The notes under the pieces were generated by a model, which searched no databases, was not told the origin of the DNA, and saw only the letters and a list, made by a program, of their open reading frames with translations. The position numbers were made by a program, and so were the translations under genes. 30,932 bases of DNA, taken from positions 2,169,679 through 2,200,610 of the forward strand of contig NW_003101679.1 of NCBI RefSeq assembly GCF_000003855.2, read 5' to 3'. Below are positions 10,874 through 20,373 of the stretch, in pieces. Source of the stretch: Blastomyces gilchristii SLH14081. Taxonomy: Eukaryota > Ascomycota > Eurotiomycetes > Onygenales > Ajellomycetaceae. The stretch's first letter is position 1. Every line of letters starts with the position of its first letter.

Positions 10874-11934
10874 GTATATATTAATAATACTGATTGTATT
10901 AGTAATCAAGATCTTCTTATTAAAGATTGTATAAAATAATAACTTATATTAGTAAAGAGCTCTTAATCTGAGATAGTCTTTAAACTCTTTACTTAGTAAA
11001 TAGACTAAGAGTGTTCAGAGAAATTTATATTTAAAGATTTTTATACTCAGAGATATTTATATCTGAAAGCTCTATACATAGAGAGTCTCTGTTCAAAGAG
11101 TCTCTATAGACAGGGAAAATCTATATATATCTGAGAGTCTTTATTACTGAAGTGAGAGAGAGCTTTACAGTATTTAAGAGAATTTCAGCCAGCGTGACTC
11201 AGTTGATAAGACTGATAATCAATGTCACACACATTAGAGATGTGTAGGTTCGAATCTCATCACTGACACCTGTCACTTCTTACTCATGAAAGCTCTCATA
11301 TAATAGAGACTGAGTTTAATTAGTAAGACTTGATATGAGATAAAACTCTTCACTGCAAGTTAAGTCACTAGTTAAGTGAGATTCTGCAAACACTTCTTAG
11401 AGCTGATATAAGATGTTAATATCTTACTAATATACTATATATCTGTCAAGATTCTAATGATATAGAGTCAAGTCTAATGTAGTAATTATACACTACTTAA
11501 GCTAGTCTCTAACTGAGACTGTTATCAGAGCCTAGCTTTCTCTTAAATATAGAGAATGATTTTGAAAATTATCTGACTAGCAGATCTGGACACTTATCTA
11601 GACTCTAGACAGAGTACTCTGATAGGCTAGAGTCTGCAAGTTCACTGTCAAGGTCTAATACTGACAGAGAGAACTGCAGTTATTAAGTCTATAATTAGTC
11701 TCTAACACAGAGCAAGGTCATAACAGCTGATTAATAGGTCTATGAATATCTAACAGAGCCGAGATCAGCAATCAGAAGCTTGATATGTTCATCAAGTGAG
11801 TAGTAGCAGTCACTAACTAACATCTCTGACAATTAGTGACTGGCCTGAGAGAATAGACGCAGTGATCAGTTAAATATAGAGGGTTAAAATGTAATTAGCT
11901 TAAGATGCATCGTGTGAGTGACTAGTATCTGTAG
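10874..11934. other. Unassigned AT-rich, RIP-like DNA
   Basis: About 1.06 kb between gypsy 1 and the first recognisable LINE A sequence. No open frame or protein motif stands out on either strand. It is rich in AGAGTCT/AGACTCT words (for example 11077-11114) and has few CpG. It contains one tRNA-like sequence (11188-11267). It does not visibly match the LINE B 5' UTR. It could be host intergenic DNA, an old non-coding element, or a diverged LINE A 5' UTR. Confidence 0.5.
11188..11267 (+). pseudogene. tRNA-like sequence (tRNA pseudogene or SINE head)
   Basis: The 80-nt stretch starts GCCAGCG and ends CACTGAC. These pair as an acceptor stem with two C-A mismatches, both explained by G-to-A changes. 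A box-like TGACTCAGTTGAT (11195) and a near-perfect B box GGTTCGAATCT (11247-11257) would form an RNA polymerase III promoter. Between anticodon region and T arm lies a perfect 6-bp hairpin ACACAT-TAGAG-ATGTGT (11229-11245), like the long variable arm of class II tRNAs (Ser/Leu). The anticodon arm is too decayed to assign an amino acid. It may be a dead tRNA gene or the head of an old SINE; no target duplication or tail was found. Confidence 0.55.
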
Positions 11935-12030
11935 TCTCTCAATTGAAACAGTCTGATCAACTTTTCATTTGAAAATAGATTGATAAATCTCTCAATTGAA
12001 ACAGTCTGATCAGCTTTTCATTCAGTGAGT
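11935..12030 (+). repeat. About 53-bp tandem repeat upstream of LINE A ORF1
   Basis: Two copies of TCTCTCAATTGAAACAGTCT followed by GATCARCTTTTCATT lie directly before ORF1. LINE B has about three related units at 26333-26465 on the minus strand. The conserved place just upstream of ORF1 suggests a family promoter or translation-leader module; the function is not shown. Confidence 0.72.
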
Positions 12031-12033
12031 AAA

Positions 12034-12938
12034 ATGAGTTTGAAAATACACTGAGTCAATGTGAAAAAGGATGCTTTCTCAGATGCTATTTCTGAGATTG
12101 AAATTCTGAAGAGAAAAAAGAAAAAAGAAATAGAGAAATAATAAGTTCTTGAAATACAGAAACTTGAAAAAGCAAGCAAAATTCTTGAAAAACAGTATCT
12201 GAGTGAGAAGAATGAAGAAGTTCTGTTAATTCTTCACACTCAGGCTAGACAACTACAAGAGATGATCAAGTTCAAACTTGAAATTTCAAACACAGTTTAA
12301 AAAACATTGAAAACTTCTAGTATAATCACTGACTCTTTATCTGCTACTTCTTCTTCTTCTTCTTCAAATTAGAAGAAAATATATGCTCAAGCAGCAGAAT
12401 CTGCTATCTCTAAATCTACTATTTCAAAATCTGCTTAAAATTCTGAGAAAACTAAGAAGAATATTACTCAGACTTCTGTTCATAGAAAAAAATAGAAAAC
12501 AATATAAAAGAAGAAAAACTTTCAAATCTTCAGAAATAAAGAACTTATTCTCAAAGTCTCAAATCAGAAGATCTTGTAAAGAAACAAGCTAAACTCAAAT
12601 CTTATTTTCAGAATTAGAAATGAAATTAATCAGCAGTTCTTTTCTCAGTTAATAACTGATATTAAAGTTTAAAAATCAGTTATAGCTTCAATTGAGTCAT
12701 TATTCTTTGAAAATTCCATCATTCTAACTATAATGTCTGAATTCAGTGTGAAATTCCTCATTCAGAATGAGAATCTCTGAAAATCAGTCATAGAATCTTT
12801 ATTAAACACAACAAGTCTATCTGAGAGAGATGAAAAGTGAGATAAATTTATTCTTCATGACATTTCAGTTGAAGTTTTTGAGTGTAAAGAAGAAATACTA
12901 CTTCTTAAAAATGAATTAGAAGAATACAATTCTATTCA
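12034..12938 (+). pseudogene. LINE A ORF1 pseudogene, N-terminal part
   Basis: Starts at ATG 12034 (MSLKIHxVNVKKDAFSDA), the same place as MSSKIHSVDVEKDAF in LINE B. It codes for a nucleic-acid-binding Gag-like ORF1 protein that coats LINE RNA. The first 100 residues are rich in Lys and Glu with hydrophobic spacing (EIQKLEKASKILEKQYL), which suggests a coiled coil. A Ser/Thr-rich linker follows (TCTTCT repeats at 12346-12366). The SINE cuts the gene at 12938 and it resumes at 13323-13389 before gypsy 2. Internal TAA and TGA stops abolish translation. A 69-aa ORF at 12383-12592 lies in another frame and is a shadow. Confidence 0.82.
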
Positions 12939-13322
12939 CCCTCAGAGACTAAATGGTTAATGCGGCCACCTGGTAGTACCTTGGCATGAGAAACCAAGAC
13001 ACATGTGTTCAAAACCTGCAGAGAATACATTAAATCCGGAACTTGAGCACCTCAGGTTTCTAATAAATACAGAGGTGTACAAATCACTTCAATGAATCAC
13101 TCTATGTTCCTGAGCTGGAAAGTTATTATCGCGTGTATCTAATTATCACTTCTTTGTATTTTTCTATGTTCTTGTTATCTTGACATAGTCTCAACACCAG
13201 TATTTCCTTCTGTATAACTAACACTTAACCTGTATTTAACATCACACAAGGACTCATCATAAGCTCCGCTTGCATATAAGTATAATGAAAGAATAATAAT
13301 AATAATAACACAATTCTATTCA
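12926..13322. repeat. 13-bp target duplication around the SINE
   Basis: ACAATTCTATTCA occurs at 12926-12938 and again at 13310-13322. The uninterrupted site is visible in LINE B on the minus strand near 25406-25420 (GAATAGAGTTGTATTCTTC), so the pre-insertion sequence is known. A duplication of this length is typical of LINE-type target-primed reverse transcription. The entry spans both copies and the SINE between them. Confidence 0.9.
12939..13309 (+). mobile_element. tRNA-derived SINE inserted in LINE A ORF1
   Basis: A 371-bp insert with an exact 13-bp target duplication. The head has an A-box-like TGGTTAATGCGG (12954-12965) and a B-box-like GTTCAAAACC (13007-13016, one change from GTTCGAAACC), with a CTTGG/CCAAG stem between them, so it is tRNA-derived and polymerase III-type. 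A class II (Leu/Ser-like) parent is possible. The body (about 13025-13285) codes for nothing visible. It ends GAAAGAATAATAATAATAATAA, nearly the same tail as LINE B and LINE D, which suggests that the LINE machinery moved it. It keeps several CpG (GCGGCC, CCGG, TCGCG), so it is younger than, or escaped, the RIP that hit its host. Confidence 0.85.
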
Positions 13323-13389
13323 ACTGAGAAAAGAGTCTGCATAACTAAATTCAATTGAGTTCAGATAAAGCAGAAGAAATGTCTCTGTT
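13323..13389 (+). pseudogene. LINE A ORF1 pseudogene, short middle part
   Basis: 67 bp of ORF1 between the SINE and gypsy 2 (ACTGAGAAAAGAGTCTGCAT onward). It matches LINE B on the minus strand near 25340-25405. The last five bases, CTGTT (13385-13389), are the left target duplication of gypsy 2. Confidence 0.8.
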
Positions 13390-13698
13390 TGTAAGAGGCC
13401 TACGCCGAATAGATCGGTATTATATTGATAGGTCTTATATAACAAAGATAAAAATGTTAGAGAAGGAAAGAAAGAGAAAGTGCGAGAATCAGCAATTGAG
13501 ATGGATATTTATATGTGTATGTGATGGTGTACATGGTGGAGCTTCATGGTGGAAGAATATACACGCGTTCATAGCAGCTGAGAATCAGTGATCAAGAATG
13601 GCTGAGAATCGGAGTGTATGCATTCAAGAATGAAGTGGTTGGAATCTGTGAAGTGTAACAGAATAGTCTATATAATTGATCAGGCGCAGCCCGCCACA
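13390..13698 (-). repeat. 3' LTR of gypsy 2
   Basis: 309 bp, the reverse complement of a TGTGGCGGGC...TTACA LTR. The outer end (13390-13415) keeps CpG (CTACGCCGAATAGATCGG). The middle is depleted where the 5' LTR keeps CpG: CATGGTGGAGCTTCATGG here, CAGTGGAGCTTCGGGG there. The 78-aa plus-strand ORF at 13355-13591 runs from LINE A into this LTR and is spurious. Confidence 0.93.
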
Positions 13699-16600
13699 TT
13701 AGCCCCCTCTTTCAGAAGCAGTTCTTATTGATCAAGGATTGCTGTTTCAGATAACACAGAACTCAGAGTTCAGATCAGTTGATTATAGCTGACTCATTTC
13801 ATAAGATATTATCAGCTGCAGTTACAGAGTCTCTCATTAAGAATATTCTTAATCTCTCACTCAAGCTCATTATCTTCTTCTATGATGTCTGATGACTGTC
13901 AGTCAGAAGTCAGTTGAAAAGAAAACAGATTAGTGACAGTGCAGCAGAGCAAGCTTGTATGAAATACATTATAAATCTCTGATGATGTGTCAAGATAGTA
14001 GTTGTGACTATCTAGAACTTCTATCACTTTATACTTGATATGACAGTAATCTAGTATATGAGATGAACATGTGATTTGTATATTCTTAAGATTCAATTAT
14101 ATCAGATCTTCTATCTTATATTGTTCAGTAAAGTCTCAGTGAACATTAATTTGATTCTCTTAATCTTGTTTCATAGTTGCTATGAAGGCCTCTGCTCAAT
14201 CACAGGCATCTCAGAGCTTTATTACTATATTATTAACAATCTGAATTGAACTGTAGAGATCTGATGTGAACTGTGTAATCTGTAGAAGATTCAACACTTT
14301 CATGTGATATCTATGTGTAAGAAAGAATGAGCTTATATCTGTTAAAATGACATCTCAACTGTTGATAGTGACCTCTGTGTATAGAAGAAGATCATGTCAA
14401 TTATCTTATAAGTGATTGCAGAACTTACAGAGATAATTCTTCACAGTCTGAATTATCTATTCTAATGTATCATTGATCTCAGAGTGATAGACAGTTGATA
14501 GATAGTATATAATCTTGAGAACTTGACAGATTCTTGTTCAGAGAGTGCTTATAAATTAATAGCTCTGATCTGATACTATAGATCTCAGCAATTCATATAT
14601 TCAATAGAATGAGCTTTGNNNNNNNNNNNNNNNNNNNNNNNNNNNNNNNNNNNNNNNNNNNNNNNNNNNNNNNNNNNNNNNNNNNNNNNNNNNNNNNNNN
14701 NNNNNNNNNNNNNNNNNNAGAAAAGCTTCAGTGACTTGTTCAGTATCATCTTATTATAAGATTTCAATATTATATCTTTGCTCAGTTGATTCACAATGAT
14801 CAGAATGTTTCTATAACTCTTACTCTAGATAGATTAACAGTGATATTAATTACTACATCTCATCAGATTCTATCAGAGATATTAAGTAATTTCAATAGAT
14901 CTTTTCTACAGTTCTTTTATGAGATAATAGAAGAATAGTAATTACAGTTTCAGACAAAGCATCTGATGCTGTTTAATATCTCAGACTAGTAGAACTCTCA
15001 GAAGATTATTCTATACAGTTATTCATGACCTGAATAATCAGTTATACATGAATCATGCATCTCTTACATTATTCAAGTGTGTAAGAGTTCAGAGTGAGAG
15101 ACTCAGCATTATTTACAGAATTATAGAGTATTATTATCATTGATTGAACATTCTGAGATATCAGTTCTTATACATAGTTCTGAAGAAAATTGAAGTGCTT
15201 CTTGATATACTGCTTCAGTGAGAATCTGAAGAAGTTCATTCATCTGAGCTGCTGTATATCACAGTTCATTCAGTGTAGAAGAAGTGAAGATATCAATGAT
15301 AGTTCTAACTAAAGAAGCATGTATAGTGCTATAAACTATTTCATCTTGATTAACTAGTATCTTCAGGTTCAAGAGCTGATGCTCTTGATTCATTCAGTAA
15401 GTATCTATTATATCAGATAATATATCTTGCTCTTATTATAAGAGAGCATCTGTCATCAAGTTCTGACTATCAGAATGATAGTGTATTGTAAAATGAAAAC
15501 AGCTTAAGAACTCAGATCATTGCATCTATCATTCAGTGAGTTTATAGATAGTTGTGAAGTATTTGAGATTCTTATAATCTGTAACTATCTTAAATTCAGA
15601 GATACTTCAGAGTTCAGAGTCTTATTCTTTTAAACAGTGTATAATTGTGAGAAGTTTCTTATCATAGATCTTATAATTGCATTCAGTGAGACTCAGTTTC
15701 TTAGATATGAAGATATATAATTGTAGAACATCTTTATCATCATATTATAATATTACTTCTTCTATCACATAGCTAGAGAAATCAGCTTCAATAACTATCT
15801 CATGATCAGAATTAAATATTATCAGTAGAGAGATATTAATAAACATCTTCTTTATCTGTATAAATACAGCTTTGACATTCACTAATCATTGAAATACTGA
15901 GTCTTTCTTAGTAAGGTCTGTAAGTGATCTCATGATATCTGAGAAGTATTGTATGAATTGCTGATAGAAGTTAGTAAATCTGATAAAGCTTTGTACATCT
16001 TTCACAGTATACAGAGCTTTTCATTCAAGAATGATGAAAACTTTCTCAGAATTCATTTGAATCTTCTTATCAGCTTCTATAATAAAACTCAGATACTTGA
16101 TACTCTTGACTTTAAAATTATACTTATCAATATCTATCAGTAGTTCTGCTTCTTGTAGCTGTTGTAATATCTTTTGTACATACTCTTGATATTCTTTTCT
16201 GAATTTATTGATGAAGATGAGAATGTCATCTAGATAAGCAGATACAAACTTATTAAGAAAATCTCAGAGTACTCAGTTGATATACTTCTAAAATGTACTG
16301 AAAATATTAGTCAGTTCAAAGAGTGTGACTATTCATTTAAAGAGGTCATAACATGTTTGAAATACTGTATATCATTCATCTTCTTCAGTGATACAAATCT
16401 TATGAAATATGATGATGATATCTAGTTTTATAAATCATTGAGCTTATCTGATTCATGCTAGGGTTTCATTGATGACAGATAAAAGATATCAATCTTTCTT
16501 TGTCAATCTGTTCAGATCTCAGTAGTTCACACAGAATCAGACTTCTTCATCTGGTTTCTTTACAAAGAGAATAGAGACTGTGATGAAAGAGTTACTAATG

Positions 16601-17379
16601 CATATAAATTCTTTATTCAACAGATCATTGAGTGTCCTTCAAAGAAGAAGGAGTTCATCTTAGAACATGTTATAAAGAGAGTCTCATGACAGTTCAGAGT
16701 TCTTATCATTCTTTTTCTCTAACTTGATACTGTGATTCACTCTGAGATCTTGTAGAGAGAGTATGTTTATAATATTATCTTATCAGAAGATATCTAGATA
16801 TTCATGATATTATTGAGAGAGTTTTATATGAGAATCTGTTATTGTAATACAGGATAATTTTTCTAAAGTCTTTTTAATATTGATCAGACTGATAGAATAG
16901 ATTGATACATAGTTCTGCTATTAATGATTCTTTCAGTGAGTTCTTTTTCTGAGTATTTTATAGATGTTGACAGAGATCTGTGTCAGATTAATAGTCTTGT
17001 GAATATCATCTTCATGAATTCTATCATTGTTAGAGAATATCAAGCTTCTGTTTTAAGCATTCAATAAGATGCCTTGTTCAGATAGCTAGGCAAGTTCTAA
17101 CATAAGATTATAATCAAGATTATCAACTTCATATACATAGGTATCTTCACATTGATGTTCTCTCACATCTATGATCAGCTTCATCATGTAATGAGTACAA
17201 ATGTCTTTTGAATCATCAAATCCTGTGAGGAGTTGAGGTTTTAATAAAGAGATACACTGAAGGTTATAATGTCTTACAACTGAAGATTTTATCATTGTAT
17301 AGTAACATAGACTGCTGTCTATCATAGCTTTCATATTATACATGTTATCAATCACAGTAGATATAAGAATTATATTCAT
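13660..17379 (-). pseudogene. pol pseudogene of gypsy 2 (PR-RT-RH-IN-chromodomain)
   Basis: Begins at ATG 17379 (MNIILISTV), overlapping the gag stop. The protease region is open for 97 codons (17379-17086; IDSSLCYYTMI). Reverse transcriptase keeps AYLDDIL (near 16227-16239). Integrase keeps NQLSKDIILKS (about 14790-14760) up to the assembly gap. The chromodomain lies near 13862-13770 (EIKNILNERL, YLMKxVSYNQL). Unlike element 1, the phase breaks: at least one indel between RT and integrase and a one-base deletion at about 14750 (AAGATGATACTG against AAGATAGACACTG). In the chromodomain frame the sequence reads on into the LTR (KEGANVAGCA then TGA, near 13681), so the 3' limit given is approximate. 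Stops are numerous. The protein would have the roles described for element 1. Confidence 0.87.
14619..14718. other. 100-N assembly gap
   Basis: Exactly 100 N, a conventional filler for a gap of unknown size. It falls inside the integrase of gypsy 2. Comparison with element 1 suggests that almost nothing is missing: 38 bases after the gap align without indel to 9632-9669, and the bases before the gap align up to 9630, leaving one base unaccounted for. A predicted ORF crossing it (14585-14794) is an artefact. Confidence 0.97.
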
Positions 17380-18548
17380 TGTTATCTTCTCTTCAAATTG
17401 TTGTTATCTGATCTCTTCAAGCTTCTGTTTACAAATTTGAACAGAAGCTAATCTTTTCCCTGTTTCATCAGAGTATTCTCATAGTTATCTTCTGAATCTT
17501 TCTCTAATGTAATGTGGTTGATGTGAACAGGCACTGATTCATTCTTTGAATGAGAAGATGCTGATCTTTCTCTCAAGTATGAAGATATATAGATTGATCA
17601 GCAGTTGAAAGCAATGTGTTCTGATTAGTTACAGTTGATATACACTTCATGTTAATATCAATCAGTGACTTCTTCAGAAGTGATCTCAGGGACTCAGAAG
17701 TCTGTCTGAATGATAAAGACTCTTGCTTATGTATAGATATTTAAGTCTACTCAATTCATGGCATCTGCATCATTGTTATTTCTCAGTGTGAGTGTATAAG
17801 TCACTGAAGTGTAACATCTTCTACTACTGTTCTGTATATTCTTGAGTTTGATAAGATGATTATTCATTATTCAGAGCTGTATGCAGAAGTCTTTATAAGT
17901 CTGATCTTCATCTGCACTTACAAGAGTCTGTAAGAGTTTGAAAGTTAATATCTTCTTAAGCATGCTAATCTTCATTCAATTCTCTCAAGATTGATCATCT
18001 GCTTCTAGAATCTTGATGTTAAAGTCAGGAATAAATGTTGTAAGAGAAGTGTTTCTCTGTTGAGTGCTCTGTAATCAATCTAATGCTTTCTGTTGCATGG
18101 CAGTATCTCAGAACAGAATATCAAGATATTTCATGATATTGTCAGGTGTTTACAATGCTGATTCACATGCTTTCATTCATAAATGAAACTTCTGTTTCAT
18201 GCGATCTTTCAATCATTCATTGATATATTAATCTTGATTAATTAATGAACTGATGACATCTTCATCTATACTCAGTTTCATGCGCATTTCCATTCTTCAT
18301 GATGAGTAGAGAGTGAGATTGAAAGCATTGAAATATGTGAGAGCATCTAAGTGTTCTTTCAGTGCTTTTGTATTTGATTCTGTAGATGTTGAAATTATGT
18401 GAGTTAATTGTTGAATCTCTGTGTATTGAAGTTATTAAGTCATGTGTATATCTGCTATCTGTTACTGTTGTAATTTCAACATTACTTGAAGCCACTGTGA
18501 CATTGTGTCTATACTCATGTTTGAGAGTTTCATATTCTCATTAGACAT
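17376..18548 (-). pseudogene. gag pseudogene of gypsy 2
   Basis: From ATG 18548 (MSNENMKLSNMSIDTMSQWLQVMLKLQ) to a TGA at 17378-17376, 391 codons in a single phase. The start is supported by the matching MSN start in element 1, while sequence upstream of it diverges between the copies. The knuckle near 17645-17601 reads YINCNxSEHIAFNC: the last Cys, the His and one Cys of a C-x2-C-x4-H-x4-C knuckle survive. Internal TAA and TGA stops inactivate it. Its TGA overlaps the pol ATG as ATGA, the same arrangement as element 1. A 77-aa ORF at 18262-18495 is an open piece of the same region and not a separate gene. Confidence 0.8.
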
Positions 18549-18826
18549 GATTATATTGATTGTCAGATGTGTAATTGTATTCTCATATGTCTGAGTGTCA
18601 GAACTCTCAGGTCTTTCACTGATATTCTCTTGTAAGATCTTGTTACAGGGCCAGAGTGACTGATGAGCAAGCTTCTATCTGAGAACTCAATATCTGCTTA
18701 ACTGTGTTTTCTCTTTCTTACATGTCATTACATGTTCAGATATCTCTTGATGAATAATTGTTTCTGATAAGGAGATAATGCATGAATAATTGTTTCCTAA
18801 TAAGAAGACAATGAACATTTTTATAG

Positions 18827-19135
18827 TGTAAGAGGCCTACACTGAATAGATCAGTATTATATTGATAGGTCTTATATAACAAAGATAAAAATGTTAGAGA
18901 AGAAAAGAAAGAGAAAGTGTGAGAATCAGTGATTGAGATGGATATTTATACGCGTATGTGGTGGTGTACGCAGTGGAGCTTCGGGGTGGAAGAATATATA
19001 CGCGTTTGTAGCGGCCGAGGATCAGTGATTGAGAATGGCCGAGAATCGGAGCGTACGCGTTCGAGAATGAAGTGGTTGGAATCTGTGGAGTGTAACGGAA
19101 TAGTCTATATGATTGATCGGGCGCAGCCCGCCACA
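18827..19135 (-). repeat. 5' LTR of gypsy 2
   Basis: 309 bp, equal in length to its partner. The outer two thirds (about 18950-19135) keep many CpG (ACGCGTTTGTAGCGGCCGAGG, GAGCGTACGCGTTCGAG). The inner end near gag is depleted (CTACACTGAATAGATCAG where the 3' LTR has CTACGCCGAATAGATCGG). Three short ORFs predicted here (18894-19244 and 19022-19231 on minus, 18929-19144 on plus) overlap the LTR on both strands and are not genes. Confidence 0.93.
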
Positions 19136-19140
19136 CTGTT

Positions 19141-19788
19141 CTAGTATATACAAAGATACTTGAACAATCAAAGATCTCTGAAGTAAGAGTAGCAGATTTG
19201 AAAATGAGAGTTCGTGAATATAAAGACTCAAGAATGAATCTCAAAGCTTAAACACAGTGTTCAAACTATTAAAGATATGAACACTTTATAATCTCTTATT
19301 TTAAAGACTTAAAATGTGCAATCTGTGCTAGACATCATAAAACTAGTAAGCATAAATATAAAACATGCTTAAAAAGAGATGAAATATGTTAATATACTCT
19401 GCTTAACTGCTTCAATTGTAAAGAAAAACATGTATCTAGCTCAAAAGAATGTATATTTACTTCAAGAACTCAGAAGAACTGAAGAAAAGATAAAGATTAA
19501 ATTATATTCAAAACTTAAGAGAAAAGTCAAGTCAGTAAATCTACAACTGTAAGATTAAAAAGAAAAAACTCTTAACTATCTAAATCTTCAAACTTCAATT
19601 CTTCAGTTAAATATAAAGAGAATTTGAATTCTCAAATATCTATTAAGATTAGAGATTTGAGAAATGACTCTGATAATATACTAGATAGAATGCAAGTAGT
19701 TAAGAGTTCTACTTTTTAAAATAATTATAATCTACTATCTGATAATGATAATTAGATTCTACTCTATCTTCACTCTCTTTTAGTATGA
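19141..19788 (+). pseudogene. LINE A ORF1 pseudogene, C-terminal zinc-knuckle part
   Basis: Resumes directly after the right target duplication of gypsy 2. It encodes MRVREYKDSRMNLKA, then decayed zinc knuckles: CSNYxRYEHFIISYF, CARHHKTSKHKY, KTCLKRDEIC, and FNCKEKHVSSSKEC with its last Cys. In LINE B the same blocks read CSNCQRYEHF, CVRDHKTSEYKC and CETCLKRDEIC. Knuckles of this kind bind nucleic acid in ORF1 proteins of the Tad/I/Jockey LINEs. The frame ends at TGA 19786-19788, overlapping the ORF2 ATG at 19785. Joined over the two insertions, ORF1 is 540 codons. Confidence 0.83.
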
Positions 19789-20373
19789 ATATACAATATA
19801 AATAACAAAAAAAGTGTAAAAACTCTTAAAAAATCACATTTATTCAAAACAATGTGAATAGCAACTTAAATTATATTTATTCTTATTTTTAGATTGTATT
19901 TGAATAAAAAGTTGACTTTGTAGTTCTTCAAGAATCAAACTTTGATACTGAGTAAAAGTATATTATTTCTTATTCAAGCTATTACTGCTTTCTATCTGAA
20001 AAATCTGAGATAAAATCAAGAGTAGTGATTGACAGAAGAAAAAGACTAAGATATTAATTTAATCTATGATTTGATATCATATCTGACTCTGATATTCTAG
20101 TGAGTGATATTATAGATAAAGAGAATGAGTTGAATACTATTCAACTCATAAATATCTATAATAAAAAGTCATTGAAAGAAAACAATAACATCTCAATAAT
20201 TGATAGAGAATTTGTGAATATAATTCTCTTAAAAAACTCTATAATTGCAGAAGACTTCATTGCACATCATCTCTGATGAAATTCAGAATGCAGAAGAGCA
20301 GTAAGAGTAGATAAACTAGTTAAATAAACTTTTGAGTATTTAATAAATTTAGTTACCAAGTCTGATCAATAAA
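19785..20373 (+). pseudogene. LINE A ORF2 pseudogene, endonuclease part
   Basis: ATG at 19785 (MNIQYNKNNKKSVKTL) opens the APE-type endonuclease that nicks target DNA. The catalytic GDFNAHH motif is present as EDFIAHH near residue 156, followed by NSECRRAVR as in LINE B. Stops include TAA at several Lys/Gln/Trp positions. The length to the LINE B insertion is 589 nt, the same as in LINE B. The last 13 bases (20361-20373) are the left target duplication of LINE B. The frame continues at 28034. Confidence 0.85.

Larger units (their letters stand above)
13390..19135 (-). mobile_element. Gypsy element 2, full-length chromovirus, RIP-inactivated
   Basis: Same family as element 1, opposite orientation, 5746 bp as assembled including 100 N. 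It has two 309-bp LTRs, a perfect 5-bp target duplication, gag and pol in the same order, and a polypurine tract next to the 3' LTR. It differs from element 1 by LTR length (309 against 292) and by small indels in pol. It lies inside LINE A ORF1, so it arrived after LINE A. Confidence 0.93.
13385..19140. repeat. Perfect 5-bp target duplication of gypsy 2 (CTGTT)
   Basis: CTGTT at 13385-13389 and at 19136-19140 flanks the two LTRs exactly. LINE B shows the continuous target (minus strand, CCTCTATTCTAGTATATAC near 25333-25351), which confirms an insertion in ORF1. The entry spans from one copy to the other. Confidence 0.93.

Noticed and set aside
11935..12030. CRISPR-like or satellite array
   Set aside because: There are only two to three degenerate units, without spacers, tied to a LINE 5' UTR.
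12383..12592. 69-aa plus-strand ORF rich in Lys, Arg and Leu
   Set aside because: It is a shifted frame within LINE A ORF1; the true frame is fixed by the ATG at 12034 and by LINE B.
14585..14794. Open frame of 69 codons on the minus strand
   Set aside because: It is held open only by 100 N; the flanks are gypsy 2 integrase, and the frame after the gap is not the pol frame.
18894..19244. 116-aa minus-strand ORF, with overlapping ORFs at 18929-19144 (+) and 19022-19231 (-)
   Set aside because: All lie across the 5' LTR of gypsy 2 in competing frames; they are open because the LTR keeps GC, and none matches a protein family I recognise.
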